Shown in pieces: positions 16,913 through 26,122 of a stretch of 64,000 bases of DNA. The translations under genes were made by a program, and so were the position numbers. The DNA is from Kordiimonas lipolytica (GTDB lineage Bacteria > Pseudomonadota > Alphaproteobacteria > Sphingomonadales > Kordiimonadaceae). Every line of letters begins with the position of its first letter. Positions within the stretch are counted from its first letter, which is position 1. The stretch lies in NCBI RefSeq assembly GCF_001550065.1, contig NZ_LRUB01000022.1, positions 122,034 to 186,033 on the forward strand, given 5' to 3'. The notes beneath the pieces are model-generated. The model searched no databases. It saw only the letters and a program-made list of their open reading frames with translations, and was not told the DNA's origin.

Positions 16913-17037
16913 TAGCTTTTTGGTGTGTTTGTGCGCATCCGGGGCTACGGCCGAACAATCTTTTGCAGGCAATCATTTTTTAAGGCATTGTCGCTAAAGC
17001 TGATTGGGGAACAGGTGGCAAGAAACAGGAATGAGGC

Positions 17038-17940
17038 GTGGACCATAAAATCCTTATCATTGATGACCTTGAAATCATGCGGACGATGCTGTCCGGCATT
17101 GCAAGCGAGTTTGGCGAGGTTGTGACGGCGGCAACGGGCAAGGACGGCCTGATCGCGGCGCTTGAGCATAAGCCGACCTTGATTCTTTTGGATGTTAACT
17201 TGCCAGATATCGACGGCTTCAGGGTGTGCGAGGCCCTGAAGAAAGATTACCGCACGCAGGATACACCCGTTGTGCTGATTACCGGCATGGAAAAGGACGA
17301 AGATGCCGAATCCAAAGGGCTGACCATCGGGGCGTCTGATTATATCCTGAAGCCCATCAAAGTGCCGGTGGTGCGGGCGCGCATCAATACCCAGCTGACG
17401 CTGGTTGAAAAATCCCGCGCGCTTGAAAAGGCCAACGCGGAACTCACGCGCCAGGCCATGACCGATTCGCTCACCAATTGTTTCAACCGGCGCTATTTCA
17501 TGAATGCCGCCGATATGGAGCTGAGCCGCATGAAGCGCCACGGCTACCCTGTTGTGGTGGCCATGATCGATATCGATCATTTCAAGCGCATCAACGACAC
17601 ATACGGCCACGAAGTGGGCGATGAAGTGCTGGCCGTTGTGGCCCAGTGCTGTGACGAGACCGTGCGCTATGAGGACACTTTGGGGCGCTTGGGTGGCGAG
17701 GAGTTCGCGGTCCTTCTGCCTGTTGCAGACAGCGACGGCGCCTACGGCGTTCTGGAGCGCCTGCGCCAGACGGTGGAGGGGCTTGCGTTCCCGAACGCAC
17801 CAGACCTGACGGTGACCGTCAGCATTGGTATCGCGGAACTTGAGGAGAAGGATATCGCAATCGACGGGGCGCTCAAGCGCGCAGATGATGCGATGTATGC
17901 CGCCAAGAAAGCCGGTCGCAACCGCGTAGAGATCGCCTGA
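17038..17940 (+). CDS. Response regulator diguanylate cyclase (REC-GGDEF)
   Basis: The 300-aa protein has an N-terminal receiver domain with Asp9, Asp10, the phospho-acceptor Asp52 and the DYILKP lysine. A GGDEF domain follows, with GGEEF at residues 219-223, so it should make cyclic di-GMP when phosphorylated. The inhibitory I-site RYED sits five residues before GGEEF, giving product feedback. It resembles half of PleD, having one receiver instead of two. The start is a GTG. No histidine kinase gene is adjacent, so its input is unknown. Confidence 0.93.
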   Translation: MDHKILIIDDLEIMRTMLSGIASEFGEVVTAATGKDGLIAALEHKPTLILLDVNLPDIDGFRVCEALKKDYRTQDTPVVLITGMEKDEDAESKGLTIGASDYILKPIKVPVVRARINTQLTLVEKSRALEKANAELTRQAMTDSLTNCFNRRYFMNAADMELSRMKRHGYPVVVAMIDIDHFKRINDTYGHEVGDEVLAVVAQCCDETVRYEDTLGRLGGEEFAVLLPVADSDGAYGVLERLRQTVEGLAFPNAPDLTVTVSIGIAELEEKDIAIDGALKRADDAMYAAKKAGRNRVEIA

Positions 17941-18160
17941 TACAAGCTTGCCGTCATGGCCGCTCACAGCATCCTTCCGTCGCAAAATCCGGTCGGATTG
18001 CCGCAGGGGATGGTGTGCTGAAGCCGTATTATGATAAATCGCAGGCAGACTTTGGCAGATTTTATGGGGTTTTTACGTGAAAACGCGTTGCTTCAAAGCG
18101 TCTTGCTATTTATAAAGCGGCGAGATTGTCACTGTAGTTATTAATGTAGAGGTTCAAACC

Positions 18161-18814
18161 GTGACCCAAGCAGCAGTCGCCCGCAGCCACATGATCGATT
18201 GTCAGCTTCGCCCCAATGAGGTGAACGACGAGCGCATTATTTCCGCCATCGAAGGTGTTGCGCGCGAGCTTTTCGTGCCGAAAGCCAAGCGTGCCATCGC
18301 CTATGTGGATGAAGACCTGGATATCGGTGAAGGCCGTTTCCTGATGGAGCCGATGATTTTCGCGCGTCTCGTGACCGCCGCAGAAATCGGACCAAAGGAC
18401 CTGGTGCTGGATATCGGTTGTGGCACAGGTTATTCCGCCGCTGTGATCGCGGGCCTCGCCGACGCGGTCGTAGCACTTGAGGAAAACGAAAAATTCGCCG
18501 CAGCGGCTGAAAAGAAGCTGTCGGACCAGGACGTGATGAACGTGGCTGTGATGAACGGCAAGCACCGCGACGGTGTGGCCAAGCAAGGCCCGTTTGACGT
18601 GATCATCATCGAAGGCATGGTTGAAGAAGTGCCGGCTGGTCTTGTGAAACAGCTGAAGGACGGCGGCCGTCTTGTGTGCGTAAAACTTGAAGGCGGCGTG
18701 GGCCGCGCCCATATCATAAAAATGGAAGACGGTGTGGCGTCTGCGCGCAATCTCTTTGATGCGAATGTGCCGATGCTGCCGGGCTTCGAGGTTGAAAAAG
18801 GTTTTGTATTCTAA
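18161..18814 (+). CDS. Protein-L-isoaspartate O-methyltransferase family protein
   Basis: The 217-aa protein has the Pcm layout: an N-terminal helical part with ARSHMIDCQLRPNEV and ELFVPKAKRAIAYVDEDL, then the SAM-binding motif LVLDIGCGTGYSAAVIAG and DVIIIEGMVEEVP. Pcm enzymes methylate isoaspartyl residues for protein repair. This alphaproteobacterial branch, found next to tolC, is often annotated as Pcm, but its N-terminal catalytic loop differs from the classical enzyme, so another substrate is possible. It starts at GTG with AGAGG upstream. The classical pcm place between surE and the LysM/M23 gene is empty in this genome (see 45561-45647). Confidence 0.85.
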   Translation: MTQAAVARSHMIDCQLRPNEVNDERIISAIEGVARELFVPKAKRAIAYVDEDLDIGEGRFLMEPMIFARLVTAAEIGPKDLVLDIGCGTGYSAAVIAGLADAVVALEENEKFAAAAEKKLSDQDVMNVAVMNGKHRDGVAKQGPFDVIIIEGMVEEVPAGLVKQLKDGGRLVCVKLEGGVGRAHIIKMEDGVASARNLFDANVPMLPGFEVEKGFVF

Positions 18815-18904
18815 GGCTTGATAGGATTTAGGTTTTTCCCCATCAAGGTGGAGTTGATACAGAAAAAGTGATAAAAACCGAATACCCCTAGGGTCAGATA
18901 GGAA

Positions 18905-18953
18905 AATATACAGGGATAAGAACCTGGAATTCTACGGCCCGCATAATATACAG
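18905..18953 (+). repeat. Direct repeat AATATACAG upstream of tolC
   Basis: AATATACAG occurs at 18905-18913 and again at 18945-18953, exactly 40 bases apart (about four helical turns), both just ahead of the tolC ribosome site. It may be a pair of protein-binding sites; that is inference. Confidence 0.4.
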
Positions 18954-18974
18954 CGAGGAAACAAGGAGAATAAA

Positions 18975-20354
18975 ATGAAAAAGGGGATCGTCTCACTGCT
19001 TGCAGTGACAACTGTGCTTATGGGTTCTGTGACAGCGTCAGCTGAATCGCTTGAAGAAGCGCTCGCAGCAGCCTACGAGAGCAACCCGCAACTGATGGCC
19101 CAGCGTGCCGCACTCCGTGCAACGGACGAGGGCGTGTCCCAGGCACAGGCGGGCTTCCTGCCGAACCTTTCCGGTACATATACATACGGGGAAAGCAAGA
19201 CCAAATCGCCAAACGAGCAAGGCGTAAACATATCCGTGCCGGGTTCCAGTGAGCAGTATATCCTTACGGCGAACCAGAACCTGTTCAATGGCTTCCGTGA
19301 TCGCAATGCCATGAAGCGGGCGAAAAGCTCAGTTATGGCGGGGCGTGCACAGCTGCAGTCGGTTGAACAACAGGTGCTGCTGGAAGCTGTGACTGCTTAT
19401 ATGAACGTGCTGCGCGACGAAGCGGTTGTGGACCTGAACAAGAACAACGTACAGGTGCTGGAGCGTCAGCTTCAGGCCAGCCAGGACCGCTTCCGTGTGG
19501 GTGAAGTGACCCGCACTGACGTGGCCCAGTCTGAAGCCCGCCTTGAAGGCGCCAAATCCAGCCTGCTGACGGCGGAAGCCACATTGGCGGCAAGCCGCGC
19601 GCAATATCGCCGCGTAGTTGGCAATACGCCTGCATCCCTTGAGACGCCAACGAGCGATCCGGTTCTGCCGGCTTCCCTTGATGAGGCTATTGAAACCGCT
19701 ATGCAGCTTAGCCCTGGTGTGATTGCTGCGCGCTACAATGAAGAGTCCGCCGCCTATCGGGTTAAAGAAGCTAGTGGTGCTCTTATGCCGTCGCTGGATT
19801 TGCAGGCGAGCTGGACCGACAGGACTCAATCAGGATTTGACGAACGTGTTGGTCGTACTTTTGATCGGCCATCCACCACCAAGTCTATTGGTGTGCAGCT
19901 GAGCGTGCCTCTCTATCAGGGTGGTGCGCGTTATTCAGCCGTGCGTCAGGCCAAGCAGCAGCGCAGCCAGCGTCTGATGGAAATCCGCCAGGCTGAGCGC
20001 GTGGCACAGGAAAATGTGTTCGTGGCGTGGGACCAGTACCGCGCAGCCGTTGGTCAGATCAAGTCAACCGAAGCGCAGGTTCGCGCCAGCGAGATCGCCC
20101 TTGAGGGCGTGCGTCAGGAAGCCTATGTGGGCTCCCGCACCACGCTTGACGTGCTGAACGCCGAGCAGGAGCTCCTGAACGCGCGCGTGGCACTTGTTCG
20201 TGCCCAGCGCGACGAAGCGGTAACGGCTTACAGCCTCGTTTCTGCGGTAGGCAAGCTGACAGCCAAGGACCTGCGCCTGGGCGTGGCTGCCTATAACCCT
20301 GAGCGTTACTACGACAAGGTCGATACCAAATTCATCGGTACCGACGTCGAATAA
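18975..20354 (+). CDS. tolC: TolC-family outer membrane efflux/secretion channel
   Basis: The 459-aa protein starts with a signal peptide (cut after TASA) and contains the two-fold repeated outer membrane factor pattern of long coiled-coil helices and short beta segments: SLEEALAAAYESNPQL and NLSGTYTYGES in the first half, SLDEAIETAMQLSPGV and LDLQASWTDRTQ in the second, and ATG-start coupling to AAGGAGAA. It forms the trimeric duct for type I secretion and multidrug efflux. The position between a pcm-like gene and popZ/valS is conserved in alphaproteobacteria. It could serve the two RTX proteins in this window. Confidence 0.93.
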   Translation: MKKGIVSLLAVTTVLMGSVTASAESLEEALAAAYESNPQLMAQRAALRATDEGVSQAQAGFLPNLSGTYTYGESKTKSPNEQGVNISVPGSSEQYILTANQNLFNGFRDRNAMKRAKSSVMAGRAQLQSVEQQVLLEAVTAYMNVLRDEAVVDLNKNNVQVLERQLQASQDRFRVGEVTRTDVAQSEARLEGAKSSLLTAEATLAASRAQYRRVVGNTPASLETPTSDPVLPASLDEAIETAMQLSPGVIAARYNEESAAYRVKEASGALMPSLDLQASWTDRTQSGFDERVGRTFDRPSTTKSIGVQLSVPLYQGGARYSAVRQAKQQRSQRLMEIRQAERVAQENVFVAWDQYRAAVGQIKSTEAQVRASEIALEGVRQEAYVGSRTTLDVLNAEQELLNARVALVRAQRDEAVTAYSLVSAVGKLTAKDLRLGVAAYNPERYYDKVDTKFIGTDVE

Positions 20355-20378
20355 GGCGCTCGCGGATAAAAAATATTC

Positions 20379-20402
20379 AAGGGGTCTTCGGGCCCCTTTT
20401 TT
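20379..20402 (+). terminator. Rho-independent terminator after tolC
   Basis: AAGGGGTC pairs with GGCCCCTT across a stable C(TTCG)G tetraloop, followed by a run of Ts. Confidence 0.92.
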
Positions 20403-20479
20403 ATTGCCCACTGGTTCTTTTCAAGCCAATGCGGCGCATGGGTGGATGCACTTAACCGCCTTTGTGCGCTTAAGAATTA

Positions 20480-20508
20480 TTGACACGGGACTCTCTTAAC
20501 GGTACCTC
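20480..20508 (+). promoter_or_regulatory. Possible sigma-70 promoter for popZ
   Basis: TTGACA at 20480-20485 is followed after 17 bases by TACCTC, a weak -10 match, 31 bases ahead of the chosen popZ start. The -35 box is perfect and the -10 is poor. Confidence 0.4.
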
Positions 20509-20539
20509 TGGTTCAGGGAGTGTTAACAGTGGCTGGTCA

Positions 20540-21100
20540 ATGAGCGATAACGCATCTGAAGACGAACCGACTATGGAAGAGATCTTGGCGTCTATTCGCC
20601 GGATCATTTCTGACGAGTCGGAGGAAGAGGCAGCGGAACCTGAAGTCGAAGAGGACTTCGAGGAAGCGCCTGCTGCTGAGCCCGAGCCTGAACCGGAGCC
20701 TGAGCCCGAACCCGAACCTGTGTTCGAACCGGAGCCTGAGCCCGAACCAGAGCCAGAGCCCATTCCCGAACCCGAGCCAATGCCCGAGCCGGAACCTGTT
20801 CCGGAACCGGAACCAATGCCCGAGCCGGAAGAAGAAGATGTCTTCGAACTGACCGAGCTTGCGAGCGAAGGTGAGGTGGAAGCAATTGTTTCGCCTCCGG
20901 TAGAAACCAGGACAGCCGAAAGCTTCGCGCACCTGACCCAGATGATGGTGGCAGGCTACGAAGGGGCGGACAACACGCTTGAATCACTGGTGCGCGCCAT
21001 GCTCAAGCCGATGCTGCAGGGCTGGCTGGATGAAAACCTGCCAGGTATCGTGCAGGACGCGGTAGAGCGTGAAGTCGCGCGGATCGCCCGCCGCAAGTAG
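20540..21100 (+). CDS. popZ: Polar organizing protein PopZ (DUF2497)
   Basis: The 186-aa protein has the three-part PopZ layout. There is an N-terminal partner-binding helix (residues about 9-26, [18 protein letters not shown]), a long disordered proline/glutamate-rich spacer (about 38-105, many EPEPEP units) and C-terminal oligomerisation helices (about 150-186, [30 protein letters not shown]). In Caulobacter PopZ forms a polar matrix that anchors the ParB-parS centromere and cell-cycle regulators. I start at the ATG at 20540 because the conserved helix follows it closely; 20 codons upstream are not conserved in character. The ribosome site is weak. valS follows after one opposing gene, close to the usual popZ-valS order. 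Confidence 0.92.
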   Translation: MSDNASEDEPTMEEILASIRRIISDESEEEAAEPEVEEDFEEAPAAEPEPEPEPEPEPEPVFEPEPEPEPEPEPIPEPEPMPEPEPVPEPEPMPEPEEEDVFELTELASEGEVEAIVSPPVETRTAESFAHLTQMMVAGYEGADNTLESLVRAMLKPMLQGWLDENLPGIVQDAVEREVARIARRK

Positions 21101-21126
21101 GGCTATACCACCAAGCAGGCATTCCG

Positions 21127-21149
21127 GGGCGCTTTCAGGCGCCCTTTTT
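21127..21149 (+). terminator. Rho-independent terminator after popZ
   Basis: GGGCGC pairs with GCGCCC around a 6-nt loop and is followed by TTTTT. Confidence 0.82.
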
Positions 21150-21175
21150 CTTGGCCGATGCCTTTTGCCTGAGCC

Positions 21176-22294
21176 TCAGTCGGGCACGACCTCTGTGTCG
21201 CGCTTGAGGACAATCGTTGGTGTGATGCCGATGCGCGGTGAGAAGTCCTTGACCACAAACCCCTCGTTGCCAGGCGTGTAGATCACCTCATTGCTGATCT
21301 GGTAAGCGTCACCAAAAGAACGAACACGTGGGTTCAGCCACAGGCTGTTGCGCTCCAGATCTATGGCATAGCGGAAGGGCAGGAACATGCTGGCCCCGAT
21401 AATGCCTTCTCTTTCATCGGTTTTCGTTGGCGCATTCGGGCCAATGAAAATGGGGATATTCTTGAAGATCAGCCGTCCGAACTTGATAATGCCATAATAG
21501 ATCACACCCTTGTTTTCAGCCTTGAACTGTTCCCGCTCAGTAGGGTTGGTTGCCTGCGTGAAGTGCCTATCGTCCCACAGCACGATCCCGCCCGGATAGC
21601 CGGTGTCCATCAAGAGCTTTTTGACTGTCGGACGTTTTTCCCATGGCAGGCGGGACCGGTGCAGAAGGTAGGGCGTTCGGCCGTCCATATAAAGCTGGTG
21701 GCGGTATTTGAACCGATCGCCCAACTTGGAACCGTGCCGGATCAAGGCCATGGTTTTTTGTGACGGGATCACCTCCACGATATAGGCGTCGAAGAAGTCG
21801 CGCCCCAGGATGCCTTCAATCCGGAAGCTCAGGTCGCCTGATATCTCATCGCGGTTCTCGATAAAGAGCGTGTTATGGCTGGTGAAGCGGAAATCCCCGG
21901 CTGTGAAGTCAACTTCTGAAAGCCGGTATCCCTTGGTGGCGGCGCGGAAGGCCGGGAAACTGATATCGGTGGCTTCACCCGCCTTGATGGTTTCATCCGA
22001 AAAGCCGGGGTTTTTGAACAGCACGCTGGTGGAGGCACCGGTGTCCAGCAGCATCTGTACTGGCGTGCCTTTAACCTTAAGCGTGACATGAACCCGGTTG
22101 TTGATGATTTCAATGGGCAGGCGGGCAAGCACATCGGGGTCAGCCTCTTCTTGCGAAGCTTCTTCTGCTGCGGGCTTCTCTGTGATGGGCGGGGCGGCAT
22201 GTAAGGATGTGACTGGCATTAGCGCAAGAGCCAGGAAAGCGATCACACAACCTGTCAGGTACCCTCTGTATCTTGCCTGATAAAACCCAATCAT
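21176..22294 (-). CDS. Secreted retropepsin-like aspartic protease domain protein
   Basis: The 372-aa protein begins with a membrane helix or signal peptide (residues about 12-33) and an acidic linker, followed by two copies of the aspartyl protease motif. The first is LLDTGAST (Asp84) within VTLKVKGTPVQMLLDTGAS, and the second is LLMDTGYPGG near residue 230. Two Asp-Thr-Gly sites in one chain suggest a single-chain pepsin-like arrangement, or two related half-domains each with retropepsin character. Targets are unknown; periplasmic location is inferred. It lies opposite to, and between, popZ and valS. The start codon has a weak ribosome site. Confidence 0.75.
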   Translation of the reverse strand: MIGFYQARYRGYLTGCVIAFLALALMPVTSLHAAPPITEKPAAEEASQEEADPDVLARLPIEIINNRVHVTLKVKGTPVQMLLDTGASTSVLFKNPGFSDETIKAGEATDISFPAFRAATKGYRLSEVDFTAGDFRFTSHNTLFIENRDEISGDLSFRIEGILGRDFFDAYIVEVIPSQKTMALIRHGSKLGDRFKYRHQLYMDGRTPYLLHRSRLPWEKRPTVKKLLMDTGYPGGIVLWDDRHFTQATNPTEREQFKAENKGVIYYGIIKFGRLIFKNIPIFIGPNAPTKTDEREGIIGASMFLPFRYAIDLERNSLWLNPRVRSFGDAYQISNEVIYTPGNEGFVVKDFSPRIGITPTIVLKRDTEVVPD

Positions 22295-22544
22295 TTCAGA
22301 AGCCTACCGGATTCCACGCGGGAATTAAAGATGAACCAAAGCTATAGCGGAACCGGACGCGACAAATTGCCGTCGCAAATTTGGGACATATCGGGCGCAA
22401 AAGAGCAAAAAACATATGATTTCGGCGGATTGAGGGTTTCGTTTTCGCCCATTTTTGTGCATTGTGCGGCGCTGTTTTTAGGAAAGAAAACGGATGCAGC
22501 GCGAATGATGCGCAATCATCCCGGATAATAACGGATTTTTTGAA

Positions 22545-25199
22545 ATGTTGGATAAGACCTATTCCCCGGCGGATATTGAAGGCAAATGGTATGAACATTG
22601 GGAAACGTCTGGCGCATTCAAGTGCGGCCAGCGCGCTGATGCTGAACCTTATGTCATCGTCATGCCTCCGCCGAATGTGACAGGCAGCCTCCACATGGGT
22701 CATGCGCTGGATAACAGCCTGCAGGACACTCTGATCCGTTTTGAGCGCCTGCGCGGCAAGGACGTGCTGTGGCAGCCGGGCACCGACCATGCCGGCATCG
22801 CAACCCAGATGGTTGTTGAGCGCCAGATGGATGCCGAAGGCGGCCCCACCCGCCAGGAAATCGGCCGTGAGGCTTTCCTGGAGCGCGTGTGGAAATGGAA
22901 AGCGGAATCCGGCGGCACCATCACGGGGCAACTCAGGCGTCTTGGTGCGTCGTGCGACTGGTCTCGCGAAGCTTTCACCATGGACGAGCCGCGCTCTAAG
23001 GCCGTGATCGCCAAGTTTGTTCAGCTTTATAAAGAAGGGCTCTTGTACAAGTCCCAGCGCCTTGTGAACTGGGACCCGAAGCTGAAGACCGCGATTTCCG
23101 ATCTTGAGGTGGAGCAGAAGGAAGTTGATGGCAACTTCTGGCATTTCCATTACCCGATCGACGGTGAAGAAGGCCGTTTCATCGAGATCGCGACCACGCG
23201 GCCCGAAACCATGCTGGGCGACACGGCGGTTGCGGTGCATCCAGAGGACGAGCGCTATAAGGATCTGATCGGCAAGTTCGTCAAGCTGCCGCTTGTGGGG
23301 CGCCTGATCCGCATTGTGGGTGATGAGCACGCAGACCCCGAGCAGGGCACAGGTGCCCTCAAGGTTACGCCTGCGCACGACTTCAATGACTTTGAAATCG
23401 GCAAGCGCCACGATCTGGAGATGATCAACATCTTCGATGAGAACGCCTGCATCAACGACAACGCGCCAGAGAAATACCGCGGCATGGACCGCTTCGAGGC
23501 CCGCAAGGCCATCGTGGCTGACATGGACGCCGCAGGCTTCCTTGTGAAGGTTAAGCCGCACCGCCACATGGTGCCGTATGGCGACCGTGGCGGCGTGGTG
23601 ATCGAGCCGTGGCTGACCGAGCAGTGGTATGTGGACGCCGAGACGCTGGCGAAGCCGGCTATCGAAGCGGTTGAAACCGGCAAAACCAAATTCATCCCGA
23701 AGAACTGGGAAAAGACCTATTTTGAATGGATGCGCAACATCCAGCCATGGTGCGTGTCTCGCCAGCTGTGGTGGGGGCATCGCATCCCGGCATGGTACGC
23801 GCCTGACGGCACGGTGTTCGTTGAAGAAACTGAAGAGGCAGCTTATGAGGCCGCCAAGGCCAAGCTGGGCGACGATGTCACGCTGACGCAGGACACGGAT
23901 GTTCTCGACACCTGGTTCTCCTCCGCCATGTGGCCATACAGCACGCTCGGCTGGACCGGGCACGAGGACGCCGCCCTGGACACCGTGAAGAAATACTATC
24001 CGAACACCACGCTGATCACGGGGTTTGACATCATCTTCTTCTGGGTTGCCCGCATGATGATGTCCGGCATTCACTTTATGGGCGAGGTGCCGTTCAAGGA
24101 TGTTTACATCCACGCGCTGGTGCGCGACGAGAAGGGCGCCAAGATGTCCAAATCCAAGGGCAATGTGATTGACCCCCTGGAGTTCGTTGAAAAATACGGC
24201 GCAGACGCGCTTCGCTTCACGCTGATCGCCATGGAAGCCCAGGGCCGCGACATCAAGATGTCCGAGAAACGGGTGGAAGGCTACCGCAACTTCGGCACCA
24301 AGCTTTGGAACGCCGCGCGCTTCTGCGAAATGAACGGCATTGCGGGCTCAGACACCGTTGAAGCGCCGCAAGCAACGCTTGCTGTGAACAAATGGATCAT
24401 TGCAGAAGTGGCGAAAGCGGCAGAGGGTGTCACCAAGGCGCTTGAGGCCTTCCGCTTCAACGACAGCGCCGATGCCATCTATCACTTCACCTGGGGCACC
24501 TTCTGTGACTGGTATGTGGAGCTGATCAAGCCTGTTTTCTGGGGTGAAGATGAGGCCGCCAAGGAAGAGACACGCCGCGTTGCTGGTTGGGTGCTGGACC
24601 AGATTCTGGTGCTCTTGCACCCCTTCATGCCGTTCATCACCGAAGAACTTTGGCACGCCACGCGCGACGATCGCCCCTATGACCTGATCCTGGCCCAGTG
24701 GCCCACCATTGCCGTGGCCGCAGACGGCGCGGATGAGGAAGTCAACTGGGCGATCAAATTCATTTCCGAAATCCGCTCCACGCGATCAGAAATGAATGTG
24801 CCTGCGGGTGCGAAGGCAACAGCGCTGGTGGTTGGCGCCTCTGAGGCCACGAAGGCGCGGCTTGAAAGCTTCCAGGACATGATCTGCCGCCTTGCGCGCC
24901 TTGAAAAGGCCGAAGCGGTTGATGCGGCTGAAAGCAAGGGATCGGCCCAACTGGTGGTGGACGAGGCGACTGTGTACCTGCCGCTTGCAGACCTGATGGA
25001 CCTCGACGCAGAAAAGGCCCGGCTTGAGAAGAACCTTGAGAAGCTCTCGAAAGAGGCCGGTTCCTTGAAGGGTCGGTTGAACAACCAGGGCTTTGTGGCC
25101 AAGGCGCCAGAGCATGTTGTGGCAGAGGCCAAAGAACAGCTTTTGGATCTTGAAGGCCAGATCGAGAAGGTCAAAGCTGCGCTCACGCGTCTGGGCTAA
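22545..25199 (+). CDS. valS: Valine-tRNA ligase
   Basis: The 884-aa class I synthetase charges tRNA-Val. The HIGH signature is HMGH at residues 50-53 in [15 protein letters not shown], and the KMSKS signature KMSKS is at residues 533-537. The editing domain between them has [17 protein letters not shown]. The C-terminal 65 residues form the tRNA-binding coiled coil ([20 protein letters not shown]). It is somewhat shorter than the E. coli enzyme (951 residues) but complete. The terminator downstream indicates a single-gene unit. Confidence 0.98.
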   Translation: MLDKTYSPADIEGKWYEHWETSGAFKCGQRADAEPYVIVMPPPNVTGSLHMGHALDNSLQDTLIRFERLRGKDVLWQPGTDHAGIATQMVVERQMDAEGGPTRQEIGREAFLERVWKWKAESGGTITGQLRRLGASCDWSREAFTMDEPRSKAVIAKFVQLYKEGLLYKSQRLVNWDPKLKTAISDLEVEQKEVDGNFWHFHYPIDGEEGRFIEIATTRPETMLGDTAVAVHPEDERYKDLIGKFVKLPLVGRLIRIVGDEHADPEQGTGALKVTPAHDFNDFEIGKRHDLEMINIFDENACINDNAPEKYRGMDRFEARKAIVADMDAAGFLVKVKPHRHMVPYGDRGGVVIEPWLTEQWYVDAETLAKPAIEAVETGKTKFIPKNWEKTYFEWMRNIQPWCVSRQLWWGHRIPAWYAPDGTVFVEETEEAAYEAAKAKLGDDVTLTQDTDVLDTWFSSAMWPYSTLGWTGHEDAALDTVKKYYPNTTLITGFDIIFFWVARMMMSGIHFMGEVPFKDVYIHALVRDEKGAKMSKSKGNVIDPLEFVEKYGADALRFTLIAMEAQGRDIKMSEKRVEGYRNFGTKLWNAARFCEMNGIAGSDTVEAPQATLAVNKWIIAEVAKAAEGVTKALEAFRFNDSADAIYHFTWGTFCDWYVELIKPVFWGEDEAAKEETRRVAGWVLDQILVLLHPFMPFITEELWHATRDDRPYDLILAQWPTIAVAADGADEEVNWAIKFISEIRSTRSEMNVPAGAKATALVVGASEATKARLESFQDMICRLARLEKAEAVDAAESKGSAQLVVDEATVYLPLADLMDLDAEKARLEKNLEKLSKEAGSLKGRLNNQGFVAKAPEHVVAEAKEQLLDLEGQIEKVKAALTRLG

Positions 25200-25223
25200 C
25201 GCCACATCGCATAAAGATCAGGG

Positions 25224-25247
25224 AAGGGGCTTCACAGCCCCTTTTTT
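25224..25247 (+). terminator. Rho-independent terminator after valS
   Basis: AAGGGGCT pairs with AGCCCCTT across a 4-nt loop and is followed by a T-run. Confidence 0.9.
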
Positions 25248-25337
25248 GTTGACCAGGGCACTACAAACCCCCACGCCATTGTGTTTCCGTCAGTTTTGTG
25301 TATAAGGGCTGCGGGATTAAGGGAAATTGGGGACTGT

Positions 25338-26096
25338 ATGCGGCCTTTTCTGGCATCATTCATGTTGTCGTGCGCGCTTATTTGCGCGCCAGATTCCGTG
25401 CAGGCGGAAGAGGTGAAGCTCGTGATGGCGGGCGCCGCAATCCCCAAGGTATTCGAGCCCGGCAAGGGCGGCCCCTATAACGATTTCTATGCTGATGTTG
25501 TCGCCAAGGCGCCGGTCAAGACCGATCTGGTGATGCTGCCGGTCAAGCGGTTGGCGCGGTCCTTCTTCGAGAAGCAGGTGGACTGCATGTATATGGCGAC
25601 CAGCGACAAGACCTTCTACATCCAGAATGGCGTGCCCCTTGATACGCTGACAGCCTCCAGGCCCTTCAACCGTTTGTTCATGCGCGCCTATAGCCGACCC
25701 GGAATGGCAGCCCCTTCAGGCTGGAGCGCCCTTGAGGGCAAGCTGATCGCTGGCGACGAAGGCATTCATGTCAGCACCATCGCGCAGCGCACGCTGCCGT
25801 TTGCCAAAGACATGCTTTACACCAAGACGGTGGATGAAGCGTTTGAACTTCTGGCCGCGGGCCGCGTGGATGTCACCGTTGCCTATTCCATTGATGCACG
25901 GCAGTATTTCACCCGCGCAGGCCTGGACGGCTTCCCGGCTGACAAGCGCTTTTCGCTGCTGACATTGGGGGAAAGCATAGCCTGCTGGCCTTCTGTTGAG
26001 GCCAACAAGCTGGTTGCTTATCTGGATCGAGAGATTGACCGGCTTCACGCAGACGGTGCGCTCATGTCCCGATACGGGTTTGAGCTGCACGACTGA
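25338..26096 (+). CDS. Periplasmic solute-binding protein-like (SBP family 3 type)
   Basis: The 252-aa protein has a signal peptide (cut after VQA) and the two-lobe pattern of amino-acid-type binding proteins, for example PVKTDLVMLPVKRLARSF, LEGKLIAGDEGIHVSTIA and DEAFELLAAGRVDVTVAYS. No transporter permease or ATPase is adjacent, so it may be an orphan receptor subunit rather than part of an ABC importer. The start is the ATG at 25338, and the frame extends 19 codons further without protein character. The ligand is unknown. Confidence 0.75.
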   Translation: MRPFLASFMLSCALICAPDSVQAEEVKLVMAGAAIPKVFEPGKGGPYNDFYADVVAKAPVKTDLVMLPVKRLARSFFEKQVDCMYMATSDKTFYIQNGVPLDTLTASRPFNRLFMRAYSRPGMAAPSGWSALEGKLIAGDEGIHVSTIAQRTLPFAKDMLYTKTVDEAFELLAAGRVDVTVAYSIDARQYFTRAGLDGFPADKRFSLLTLGESIACWPSVEANKLVAYLDREIDRLHADGALMSRYGFELHD

Positions 26097-26122
26097 AGCG
26101 AACCCGCCCCTTTTCTTAAAAA

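Noticed and set aside
16945..17985. Minus-strand open frame (346 codons) opposite the REC-GGDEF gene
   Set aside because: The plus-strand frame has intact receiver and GGEEF motifs; the other is a shadow.
20640..20840. Repeat array of GAGCCTGA/GAACCGGA type as a mobile or CRISPR repeat
   Set aside because: It is the codon pattern for the Glu-Pro spacer of PopZ, with no spacers and no element around it.
22296..24113. Long minus-strand open frame (605 codons) opposite valS
   Set aside because: It lies wholly over the valS coding sequence, has an unusual His/Arg-rich composition and no ribosome site, and reflects codon bias of the GC-rich gene opposite.
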